DNA from: Lachnospiraceae bacterium UBA3820
Lineage (GTDB): Bacteria > Bacillota > Clostridia > Lachnospirales > Lachnospiraceae
Direction: 5' to 3'
Assembly: GCA_002369325.1 (NCBI GenBank)
Contig: DFDU01000055.1
Coordinates: 1 to 44,200 of the forward strand
Length of the DNA stretch: 44,200 nt
Position numbers and translations under genes: made by a program. Within the stretch, counting starts at the first letter, position 1. Every line of letters starts with the position of its first letter. Under the pieces are notes generated by a model. It saw only the letters and a program-made list of their open reading frames with translations. It was not told where the DNA came from and did not search any database. Positions 31,128 through 38,653 of the stretch are shown here, piece by piece.

Positions 31128-32066
31128 ATGAAAACAAAAGTGTATATCGACGGACAGAGCGGAACCACGGGCCTGCAGATCTTCGACCGTATAGGCGCAC
31201 GTGACGATTTGGAATTATTAAAGATAGCGGAAGAAAAAAGACATGATATAGAAGAAAGAAAGAAGTTTTTAAATGAGGCCGATATCGTATTTTTGTGTCT
31301 GCCGGATCAGGCGGCTATGGAATCCGTTTCGCTTATAGAAAATGACAAGGTCAAGGTAATCGATGCCTCAACGGCACACCGTACCAATGACAACTGGGTT
31401 TATGGTTTTCCCGAAATATCAAAAGAAGCAAGAGAAAAGATAGCTGACGGAAAAAGAATAGCAAATCCCGGCTGCCATGCAACAGGAGCGATTTCAATAA
31501 TAACTCCGTTAATAAATATGGGAATTCTTCCAAAGGATTATCCTGTAAATGTTTATTCGCTCACAGGATATTCGGGAGGCGGTAAGGGTATGATTGCCGA
31601 TTACGAAGCCGATAACAGAGATGTTAAGCTTTCTGCTCCGGGAATTTACGGACGAACACTTAAGCATAAGCATGTTCCTGAGATTATAAAGGTTACCGGA
31701 CTTGAATATGCGCCATGCTTCTTACCTGTTGTAGATGATTATTACAAGGGAATGGCAACGACTGTTATGCTTCAAAGCAGACTCTTAAACGGAAAGCCTT
31801 CGGCAAAAGATGTTTGTGAGAAGATGAAAGAGTATTATAAGGACGAATTCTTTGTTAAGGTAAGAGATTTCGAGGAAGAAAAGCCGGGAACCATTTACGC
31901 AAACACGCTGGCAGGAACAAATAACCTTGAGATTGCGGTATATGGTTACGAAGATCAGATAGCACTTACGGCACTTTTCGATAACCTCGGAAAGGGTGCA
32001 TCGGGTGCCGCAGTCCAGAACATGAACATAATGCTCGGACTTGATGAAAAAACAGGACTTATATAG
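31128..32066 (+). CDS. argC: N-acetyl-gamma-glutamyl-phosphate reductase (type 2)
   Basis: ArgC reduces N-acetylglutamyl phosphate to the semialdehyde with NADPH in arginine synthesis. The 312-residue protein is the shorter type 2 form, starting VYIDGQSGTTGLQIFDRI, with VIDASTAHR, the catalytic Cys116 in NPGCHATG, and VYSLTGYSGGG. AGGAG lies 9 nt upstream. It is the first gene of argCJB, after the candidate promoter and ArgR-like sites. Confidence 0.95.
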   Translation: MKTKVYIDGQSGTTGLQIFDRIGARDDLELLKIAEEKRHDIEERKKFLNEADIVFLCLPDQAAMESVSLIENDKVKVIDASTAHRTNDNWVYGFPEISKEAREKIADGKRIANPGCHATGAISIITPLINMGILPKDYPVNVYSLTGYSGGGKGMIADYEADNRDVKLSAPGIYGRTLKHKHVPEIIKVTGLEYAPCFLPVVDDYYKGMATTVMLQSRLLNGKPSAKDVCEKMKEYYKDEFFVKVRDFEEEKPGTIYANTLAGTNNLEIAVYGYEDQIALTALFDNLGKGASGAAVQNMNIMLGLDEKTGLI

Positions 32067-32073
32067 AAATTAA

Positions 32074-32124
32074 GAGTAACGAGAGCGTGCCTGCGATAGA
32101 GTATGTGTACATTCTATTTGCAGG
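32074..32124. repeat. Intergenic element, rib/arg family (copy D)
   Basis: GTAACGAGAGCGTGCCTGCG (32076-32095) differs by one base from the core at 3555-3574. CCTGCGATAGA (32090-32100) pairs with TCTATTTGCAGG (32113-32124), making a hairpin around TGTACA. It fills most of the argC-argJ gap, just before the argJ ribosome site. Confidence 0.75.
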
Positions 32125-32154
32125 TATTGAAAGAAAGAAGAAAGGATGATTGGT

Positions 32155-33384
32155 ATGAAGATTATAAATGGCGGAGTAACCGCAGCTAAAGGATATAAAT
32201 GCGCAAGTATGCGTGTGGGAATCAAGGCATCCGGAAGCAACAGGGATTTAATGCTTCTTGTAAGTGAAGTCCCTGCAACATGTGTCGGAACATTTACAAA
32301 AAATAAGGTTAAGGCAGCACCCGTAAAGTGGGATATGAATGTGGTTTACGAGACAAAGAAGGCACAGGCGGTTGTTGTTAATACAGGCATAGCAAATGCT
32401 GCAACCGGTGAGCCGGGGCTTAATAATTGTAAGCTTACTGCGGAAGCCGTAAATGAGATTATGGGCATTCCGACTGAGTATGTAATATGCGGTTCAACAG
32501 GAGTTATCGGTCCGCAGCTTCCTATAGAAAAGATTATAAATGGAGTTAAGGAGCTTTCCGATAAGCTTTCCGATTCTCCGGAGGAAGCCGAAAATGCGGC
32601 AAAGGCTATTATGACAACGGATACACATAAGAAGGATATCGCGGTTGAGTTTGAAGCAGGAGGAAAGACCTGCCGTATCGGTGCAATGTGTAAGGGTTCG
32701 GGAATGATTCATCCGAATATGGGTACCATGCTTGGATATATTATGTCCGATGTTGCTGTGAATTATGATCTTGCATTGTCAACACTTCGTGAGATTATCG
32801 AAAAGACCTTTAACATGGTTTCGGTTGACGGGGATACGTCCACCAATGATACTGTAATATTTATGGCTAACGGACTTGCTTCGAATAATGAGATAAATGA
32901 CAAAAACTCAGATGATTACAAGAGCTTTTACGAAGCACTTTATGAGGTTTGCGAATTCCTTGCCAAGAATATAGCCGAGGACGGAGAGGGTGCAACAAGA
33001 CTCTTTACGGCACATGTAACGGGAGCTCCCGATTATGAAACGGCAAAGATTATTGCAAAGTCTGTTATAACATCAAGCTTAACTAAAGCAGCTATATTTG
33101 GTAAGGATGCAAACTGCGGAAGAATATTCTGTGCAATGGGATATTCGGGTGCGGAATTTGATCCTGACAAGGTTGATATAACTATGGTAAGTGAAGCAGG
33201 TTCGATTAAGCTTATAGATAAGGGTATGCTTCCTGAGTTTTCGGAAGAAGAGGCTCTCAAGATTCTCGAACCAAAGGAAATAACCGCTGAGTGTGAGCTT
33301 CATATGGGTGATGCAGAGGCTACCGCCTGGGGTTGCGACCTTACATATGATTATGTTAAGATAAATGCGGATTACCGCTCGTAA
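32155..33384 (+). CDS. argJ: Bifunctional glutamate N-acetyltransferase / amino-acid acetyltransferase
   Basis: ArgJ moves the acetyl group from N-acetylornithine to glutamate (and in bifunctional forms uses acetyl-CoA). The 409-residue precursor is cut by itself before a Thr; here the site reads KGSGMIHPNMGTMLGYI, with Gly in place of the common Ala before the Thr. Other motifs are NTGIANAATGEPG and CGSTGVIGPQLP, and the C-terminal DLTYDYVKINADYRS. The start is taken at 32155, where AAAGG has suitable spacing; an in-frame ATG at 32146 follows the ribosome site by one base. Confidence 0.95.
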   Translation: MKIINGGVTAAKGYKCASMRVGIKASGSNRDLMLLVSEVPATCVGTFTKNKVKAAPVKWDMNVVYETKKAQAVVVNTGIANAATGEPGLNNCKLTAEAVNEIMGIPTEYVICGSTGVIGPQLPIEKIINGVKELSDKLSDSPEEAENAAKAIMTTDTHKKDIAVEFEAGGKTCRIGAMCKGSGMIHPNMGTMLGYIMSDVAVNYDLALSTLREIIEKTFNMVSVDGDTSTNDTVIFMANGLASNNEINDKNSDDYKSFYEALYEVCEFLAKNIAEDGEGATRLFTAHVTGAPDYETAKIIAKSVITSSLTKAAIFGKDANCGRIFCAMGYSGAEFDPDKVDITMVSEAGSIKLIDKGMLPEFSEEEALKILEPKEITAECELHMGDAEATAWGCDLTYDYVKINADYRS

Positions 33385-33398
33385 TATACAGCATAAAT

Positions 33399-33475
33399 CC
33401 GTTAGCAGGTAAACGGTTTGTAATATGTCACATAAACCGGAAACGAAATACCGGTTCGGAGTATGCCGGATGTGG
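33399..33475. other. Small hairpins in the argJ-argB gap
   Basis: CCGTT (33399-33403) and AACGG pair first. AACCGG (33435-33440) pairs with CCGGTT (33451-33456) around AAACGAAATA, and CCGG with CACAT upstream can instead pair with CCGGATGTG at 33466-33474. No T run follows, so they are not terminators. Their position inside the operon resembles the palindromes in the rib operon, but the sequence is not the same. Confidence 0.45.
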
Positions 33476-33526
33476 CGTAATGAGAAATTATAATATAGGA
33501 AGAAATCAGAAAGAAGAGGGATAAAT

Positions 33527-34408
33527 ATGATTAACAATAATTCAATGGATGCGGTTCTTGCAAAGGCACAGACACTTATCGAGGCACTTCCTTATATACA
33601 AAAATTCAATGGCACAAAGGTTGTCGTAAAATACGGCGGAAGTGCCATGGTTGATGAAAACCTGAAATATAATGTTATAAAGGACGTTGCACTTCTTAAG
33701 CTTATAGGTATGAAGCCTATCGTTGTTCACGGCGGTGGTAAGGAAATCAGTGCATGGCTTAAGAAGATAGGTAAGGAGTCTGAATTTATAAACGGACTTC
33801 GTGTAACCGATGAGGAAACACTCGAGGTTGCCGAAATGGTTTTGTCAAAAGTAAATAAGAGCCTTGTATCGCATATGCAAAAACTCGGACTTAAGGCTGT
33901 CGGTATAAGCGGCAAGGATTCAGGTATCCTTAAGGTTAAGAAAAAATACAGTGACGGCAAGGATATAGGATATGTAGGAGAAGTCGTTGAGACAGACCAT
34001 ACACTTATAGATACCCTCATAGAAAACGATTTCATACCGGTTATAGCACCTATCGGCTACAGCGAGGAAGATTTCCACGGCTACAATATAAATGCAGATG
34101 ATGCCGCATGTGCAATAGCTACAGCATTAAATGCAGAAAAGCTTGTATTCCTTACTGATATCGAAGGAGTATTTATGGATCCTGAGGATAAGTCGACGCT
34201 TGTATCACAGATGACGATAGATGAAGCGCAAAGCTTTATAGATAAAGGCGTTGTGGGCGGCGGTATGCTTCCTAAGCTTTCAAATTGTATCGAAGCAATG
34301 AAAAACGGAGTAGCTCGTGTCCATATGCTCGACGGTCGAGTAGAACATTGCCTCTTGCTCGAATTCTTCACCGAAAAAGGTATCGGAACCGCCATCGTAA
34401 ATAACTAA
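33527..34408 (+). CDS. argB: Acetylglutamate kinase
   Basis: ArgB phosphorylates N-acetylglutamate, the step before ArgC. The 293-residue protein has the amino-acid kinase signature KVVVKYGGSAM at the N-terminus, PIVVHGGGKEIS, RVTDEETLEVAEMVL, and NINADDAACAIATAL with LVFLTDIEGVF. GAGGG lies upstream of the start. An N-terminal helix of about 20 residues is present (AQTLIEALPYIQKF), as found in hexameric arginine-sensitive forms, so feedback inhibition is plausible. A terminator follows at 34438; argD and argF are not in the window. Confidence 0.96.
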   Translation: MINNNSMDAVLAKAQTLIEALPYIQKFNGTKVVVKYGGSAMVDENLKYNVIKDVALLKLIGMKPIVVHGGGKEISAWLKKIGKESEFINGLRVTDEETLEVAEMVLSKVNKSLVSHMQKLGLKAVGISGKDSGILKVKKKYSDGKDIGYVGEVVETDHTLIDTLIENDFIPVIAPIGYSEEDFHGYNINADDAACAIATALNAEKLVFLTDIEGVFMDPEDKSTLVSQMTIDEAQSFIDKGVVGGGMLPKLSNCIEAMKNGVARVHMLDGRVEHCLLLEFFTEKGIGTAIVNN

Positions 34409-34430
34409 ACTTCTGTTTCTCGCATAATGA

Positions 34431-34717
34431 CCGATATAAAGACTTCGACCGGCAGGTTTGAAGTCTTTTTTTATGGCGCAAACCAAAACGCAGTGGGTAT
34501 CTATAACGTGTCATCAATTTGCTAAATCAGAGCACTCAATTCTTGCTATTTGCATGAAATTGATAAACTCGCTTTCGCTCAAACATATCAATTTCAAAGC
34601 AAATATCTTCGAATTTTCGTTTCTGATTTAACGCAAATCGGACAATGTTATATCTACCCACTGCATTTTTATTTACGCCATATTTAATTTTATTCCAGCC
34701 GGTCGAAGTTTTATATC
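34431..34717. repeat. Very long imperfect palindrome I
   Basis: Blocks pair in nested order over about 287 bp: 34431-34453 with 34698-34717 (ACTTCGACCGGC), 34473-34507 with 34648-34682 (29 of 35 match, containing GCAGTGGGTA), AAATCAGA near 34524 with TCTGATTT near 34622, and the centre GAAATTGATA (34556-34565) with TATCAATTTC (34586-34595). The loop reads AACTCGCTTTCGCTCAAACA. No credible ORF lies inside. It is one of two related palindromes between convergent genes (the central loop and AAATCAG are shared with 34758-35003). A MITE-like element or structured RNA is possible. Confidence 0.85.
34438..34472 (+). terminator. Terminator of argCJB
   Basis: AAAGACTTC (34438-34446) pairs with GAAGTCTTT (34460-34468) and T residues run on to 34472. 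Its left arm is also part of the long palindrome 34431-34717. Confidence 0.75.
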
Positions 34718-34719
34718 AG

Positions 34720-34756
34720 TAGCTTGAAACAGCACATATTGTGCTGTTTTAAGCTA
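34720..34756. repeat. Fully paired 16-bp hairpin between the two long palindromes
   Basis: TAGCTTGAAACAGCAC (34720-34735) pairs along its full length with GTGCTGTTTTAAGCTA (34741-34756, one G-T) around ATATT. It sits exactly between palindromes I and II. No T run follows on either strand, so a terminator role is not obvious. Confidence 0.8.
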
Positions 34757-34757
34757 T

Positions 34758-35003
34758 CGGTATTTGCTCGGGGCATATATAATGGGAATAATATAGCAGA
34801 CGGTTTGCAAATACATGTGTATTTTTTTCGTTAAATCAGCAATGAGAATTTTGAAAGCTTCGCTCAGAAACCGAACTGTTTGAGCGTAGCGAGTTTTCGG
34901 TTTCGTGCGAAGATAAAAAATTCGAATGCGCTGATTTAGAAAATAATATTTGTATTGCAAACCGTCTGCTATATAGTCCCATATATGCCTAGGGCAAATA
35001 TCG
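34758..35003. repeat. Very long imperfect palindrome II
   Basis: Nested pairs: CGGTATTTGC (34758-34767) with GCAAATATCG (34994-35003), GGCATATAT (34772-34780) with ATATATGCC (34981-34989), a perfect 19-bp pair 34792-34810 with 34955-34973 (containing GCAGACGGTTTGCAA), AAATCAGC with GCTGATTT, and the centre GAAACCGAA (34867-34875) with TTCGGTTTC (34896-34904). The loop contains TTTGAGCGTAGCGAG, which matches the minus-strand loop of palindrome I. An outer repeat, TTCTGTTTCTCGCA (34411-34424) with TGTGAGAAACAGAA (35011-35024), encloses both palindromes. Confidence 0.85.
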
Positions 35004-35027
35004 ATTTAAATGTGAGAAACAGAATTT

Positions 35028-36125
35028 TTACTCTGCGTCGGTTGCCGATGCAGGAGTTGCATTTTCAAGTAAGAAGTCTGTTACCTTATCTTCAAGAGCA
35101 TAGAAGATGAGATCGTCTTCGGTGTACATATCGTTGAACTTATCTTCATCGGTTATACCATAGGTTTCCATGAGCTCTTTCTTCTTGGCTTTGATATCAT
35201 CCGAAGAAGCTTTGATATTTTCCGTTTTTGCTATGGCGCAGACAACAATCTTTTCTTTCATATAGTCTTCAACCATCTGGCTTATATAATCTCTGAAATC
35301 CTGTTCACTTGAAAAACCGTATTGAACCGATACATAAGATGCAAGGTCTGTATTGTAGTTCTTTGCATAGCCCTCAACAGTTTCAATTGTTGAATTAATC
35401 AAATCCTCCATATCCTTTGTAGGATACTCGTTAATGGTTGAGTTATTGATGATGTTTGTTATTATGGTCTGCTTATTTGTTGCTTCGTTATTTTTCTGGT
35501 AGGTTTCGGTCAAATTATCGCGGATGCTTTGCTCATATTCCTCGATAGTAGATGCATCTGTATATGAAGCAACGAGAGCATCAGTGTACTCAGGCATTGT
35601 GGTTTGCTTTATTGAATTTAAGGTTACCGCAAATACTGCTTCCTTGCCTGCAAGGTCAGGGTTTGGTGAATAATCATCCGGGAAAGTTGCCTTTACATCG
35701 AATTTATCACCTACTTTGTGACCGGCTATCTGATCCTCGAAGTCATCAATAAATGTTCCCGAACCGAGTGTAATGTCATATCCTTGACCATTTGAATTTC
35801 CACCCTCGAATTCTACACCGTCAATGCTTCCTACAAAGTCGATATTTACGGTGTCGCCCATCTTGGCTGTTCCGGAGGTTACATATTCTGATGTGGAGTA
35901 GGTTGACAAAAAGCTGTCTACCTGCTGCTGTACCATATCATCGGTTACTTCGGTAGAAACCTGGTTGTATTCTATTCCTTTGTATTCGCCTAAAGTACAG
36001 TAGGATGAGTATTTGTCAATCATCTTTTCCTGTTTTTTCTGGCTGCTATCCTTTCCGCAGCCGCTAAGCAATGCAAGACCCAATGTTAAGGCAAGTACAC
36101 CGCTTATCTTTCTCATTTTTTTCAT
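35028..36125 (-). CDS. Lipoprotein with trigger-factor-like FKBP and C-terminal chaperone domains
   Basis: The 365-residue protein has a lipoprotein signal with the lipobox LLSGC (Cys23), a linker, and an FKBP-type prolyl isomerase domain (about 85-170: MGDTVNIDFVGSIDGVEFEG and LGSGTFIDDFEDQIAGHKVG). The rest resembles the helical substrate-binding part of trigger factor (about 190-345). The ribosome-binding N-terminal domain of trigger factor is absent. It probably acts as a folding factor outside the membrane, like PrsA in other Firmicutes (inference). The start at 36125 is chosen for AAGGA upstream; 36143 lacks one. It ends beside the long palindromes and is divergent from nrdD. Confidence 0.88.
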   Translation of the reverse strand: MKKMRKISGVLALTLGLALLSGCGKDSSQKKQEKMIDKYSSYCTLGEYKGIEYNQVSTEVTDDMVQQQVDSFLSTYSTSEYVTSGTAKMGDTVNIDFVGSIDGVEFEGGNSNGQGYDITLGSGTFIDDFEDQIAGHKVGDKFDVKATFPDDYSPNPDLAGKEAVFAVTLNSIKQTTMPEYTDALVASYTDASTIEEYEQSIRDNLTETYQKNNEATNKQTIITNIINNSTINEYPTKDMEDLINSTIETVEGYAKNYNTDLASYVSVQYGFSSEQDFRDYISQMVEDYMKEKIVVCAIAKTENIKASSDDIKAKKKELMETYGITDEDKFNDMYTEDDLIFYALEDKVTDFLLENATPASATDAE

Positions 36126-36269
36126 AATATCATTTCCTTCCATATACTAATGTGATATATTGTTCCTTAAATATATAACACATTTTATGATAAAAATAAA
36201 GTGGGATAATTTTAAAATTCATAATAAATTCATACTTTTACACATTTTTTTAATTAAAAGACCTAAAAA

Positions 36270-36316
36270 TAACAATATATTGTAAAAAATATCAAAAAAA
36301 ACACAATATTTAGTGG
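36270..36316 (+). promoter_or_regulatory. Tandem NrdR boxes upstream of nrdD
   Basis: Two 16-bp sites, TAACAATATATTGTAA (36270-36285) and ACACAATATTTAGTGG (36301-36316), fit the NrdR pattern ACACwAtATaTwGTGT. Their centres are 31 bp apart, about three helical turns, the known arrangement. The second overlaps the -35 box of the promoter at 36314-36342. NrdR represses ribonucleotide reductase genes when dATP/ATP is bound. Confidence 0.85.
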
Positions 36317-36342
36317 ACAAAGTGAGACCTCAGTGCTATAAT
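36314..36342 (+). promoter_or_regulatory. nrdD promoter
   Basis: TGGACA (36314-36319) and TATAAT (36337-36342) are separated by 17 bp, giving a leader of about 80 nt before nrdD. The remaining 36144-36269 is AT-rich with no clear feature apart from the ribosome site of the lipoprotein gene. Confidence 0.8.
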
Positions 36343-36429
36343 AACTTCTTGCAGGGGATTGTTTATCTCCGAGTGCTTTGAAACAGTACTGAATGATTTT
36401 ATAGTTAGTTAATTTTTAGGAGATGTGCT

Positions 36430-38556
36430 ATGAAGGTAATTAAAAGAGATGGTCATACCGTAACCTATGACCGATCGAAAATTGTTACTGCCATTCAGAA
36501 GGCAAATGCAGAGGTGGAAAGCTGCGAGAAAATTTCAGACGAAAAGATTGAAGAGATTGTACAGGGGATTGAAGCTAAAAATCGTAAAAGAATGCTGGTA
36601 GAGGATATTCAGGACATTATCGAGCAGAAGCTTATGGATGATCGTAAGTTTGTGCTTGCAAAGACCTATATTATATATAGATATACAAGAGAGCTTGTCC
36701 GTAAAGCCAACACTACAGACGATTCCATTTTGAGCCTTATCCAGAATCGAAATAAGGACGTTATGGAAGAAAATTCAAATAAAAATGCAACTGTTGCTTC
36801 TACCCAGAGAGATCTTATTGCTGGTGAAGTATCAAAGGATCTTACCAAGAGAGTTCTTCTTCCGGAGAAGATTTCAAAGGCTCATGAAGAAGGGGCAATT
36901 CATTTCCATGATGCGGATTATTTTCTTCAGCCGATATTTAACTGTTGTCTTATAAATATAAGCGATATGCTTGATAACGGTACCGTTATGAACGGAAAGC
37001 TTATCGAGAGCCCTAAGAGCTTTCAGGTTGCATGTACCGTTATGACACAGATTATTTCTTCGGTTGCAAGCTCACAATACGGCGGACAATCCGTAGATAT
37101 CAAGTGTCTCGGTAAGTACCTTAGAAAGAGCTATAACAAGTATAAGGGTAAGCTTGTTGAAGAATACGGTGATAAGATTGATGAGGAAATACTTGAGAAG
37201 ATGGCACAGGAAAGACTTAATGATGAGCTTCGTTCCGGTGTACAGACTATCCAGTATCAGATTAATACATTGATGACGACCAACGGACAATCTCCGTTTG
37301 TTACACTTTTCCTTAATCTTGATCCGAATGATGAGTATATAGAAGAAAATGCAATTATTATAGAAGAGATTCTTCGCCAGAGATATGAAGGAATCAAAAA
37401 TGAAAAGGGTGTTTATGTTACGCCTGCGTTCCCTAAGCTGGTTTATGTTCTTGATGAGCACAACTGCTTAAAGGGCGGTAAGTATGATTACATAACCAAG
37501 ATGGCTGTTAAGTGCTCAGCAAAGAGACTTTATCCTGATTATATTTCGGCTAAAAAAATGCGTGAGAATTACGAAGGAAATGTATTTTCACCTATGGGCT
37601 GTCGTTCATTCCTTTCACCATGGAAGGACGAAAACGGTAATTATAAGTGGGAAGGACGTTTCAACCAAGGTGTTGTAAGTCTTAACCTTCCTCAGATAGG
37701 TATACTTGCCAAGGGTGATGAAGAGAAGTTCTGGAGTTTACTTGATGAAAGACTTCAGCTTTGTTACGAGGCACTTATGTGCAGACACAATGCGCTTATG
37801 GGAATCACTTCGGATGTGAGTCCTGTACATTGGCAGTATGGTGCCATCGCAAGGCTTAAGAAGGGTGAAAAGATAGATCCGCTTCTTATGGACGGATACT
37901 CAACCATTTCACTCGGATATATAGGTGTTTACGAGGCTACCAAGCTTATGACAGGTGTAAGTCATACCGAACCGGAAGGCGAAGCATTTGCACTTAAGCT
38001 TATGAAGAAGCTTCGTACAACATGTGAGAAGTGGAAGGCGGAAACCGGTCTTGGATTTGGTTTATACGGAACTCCTGCAGAGAGTCTTTGCTACAGATTT
38101 GCAAGAATTGATCAGGAAAGATTCGGAACCATTCCGGATGTTACGGATAAGGGATATTATACAAACTCATATCATGTGGATGTACGTGAGAAGATAGATG
38201 CCTTTAGTAAATTCAGATTTGAAAGTCAGTTCCAGAAGATATCTTCGGGCGGTGCAATCTCTTATGTAGAGATACCAAATATGAGAAATAATCTTGAGGC
38301 TCTTGAAGAAGTAGTAAGATTTATATATGACAATATTCAGTATGCCGAGTTTAATACAAAATCCGATTATTGTCATGTATGTGGATTTGACGGTGAGATT
38401 ATCATAAATGATGACAATGAGTGGGAGTGCCCACAATGCGGAAATAAGGATCATTCAAAGATGAACGTTACAAGACGTACATGCGGTTATCTCGGCGAGA
38501 ATTTCTGGAATGTAGGTAAGACCAAAGAGATTAAGGCAAGAGTGCTCCATCTTTAG
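36430..38556 (+). CDS. nrdD: Anaerobic ribonucleoside-triphosphate reductase (class III)
   Basis: NrdD makes deoxyribonucleotides without oxygen using a glycyl radical. The 708-residue protein has an N-terminal ATP-cone (about 3-92, VIKRDGHTVTYDRSKIVTAI), the central barrel with HFHDADYF and NCCLINISDML, a C-terminal zinc site (CHVCGFDG and CPQCGNKD), and the radical loop RRTCGYLGENFWN with Gly686 as the expected radical site. Its activase, nrdG, lies 3.2 kb downstream after a sensor kinase gene rather than adjacent. Tandem NrdR boxes and a strong promoter precede it. Confidence 0.97.
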   Translation: MKVIKRDGHTVTYDRSKIVTAIQKANAEVESCEKISDEKIEEIVQGIEAKNRKRMLVEDIQDIIEQKLMDDRKFVLAKTYIIYRYTRELVRKANTTDDSILSLIQNRNKDVMEENSNKNATVASTQRDLIAGEVSKDLTKRVLLPEKISKAHEEGAIHFHDADYFLQPIFNCCLINISDMLDNGTVMNGKLIESPKSFQVACTVMTQIISSVASSQYGGQSVDIKCLGKYLRKSYNKYKGKLVEEYGDKIDEEILEKMAQERLNDELRSGVQTIQYQINTLMTTNGQSPFVTLFLNLDPNDEYIEENAIIIEEILRQRYEGIKNEKGVYVTPAFPKLVYVLDEHNCLKGGKYDYITKMAVKCSAKRLYPDYISAKKMRENYEGNVFSPMGCRSFLSPWKDENGNYKWEGRFNQGVVSLNLPQIGILAKGDEEKFWSLLDERLQLCYEALMCRHNALMGITSDVSPVHWQYGAIARLKKGEKIDPLLMDGYSTISLGYIGVYEATKLMTGVSHTEPEGEAFALKLMKKLRTTCEKWKAETGLGFGLYGTPAESLCYRFARIDQERFGTIPDVTDKGYYTNSYHVDVREKIDAFSKFRFESQFQKISSGGAISYVEIPNMRNNLEALEEVVRFIYDNIQYAEFNTKSDYCHVCGFDGEIIINDDNEWECPQCGNKDHSKMNVTRRTCGYLGENFWNVGKTKEIKARVLHL

Positions 38557-38591
38557 AAATAAAAAACCCGAATTGGTTTTTGGAGTTTATC

Positions 38592-38630
38592 AACCCCCAA
38601 AAGTTTAATTAAAAATTTTTGGGGGTTTTT
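38592..38630 (+). terminator. Terminator after nrdD
   Basis: AACCCCCAAAA (38592-38602) pairs with TTTTGGGGGTT (38617-38627) and Ts follow. A weaker hairpin with AAAACC and GGTTTT precedes at 38561-38581. Confidence 0.88.
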
Positions 38631-38653
38631 CAATAATAAAGAAGGGCGTTTTT

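Noticed and set aside
34754..34960. Minus-strand ORF of 68 codons inside palindrome II
   Set aside because: It spans both arms of the palindrome and has no ribosome site or recognisable protein pattern.
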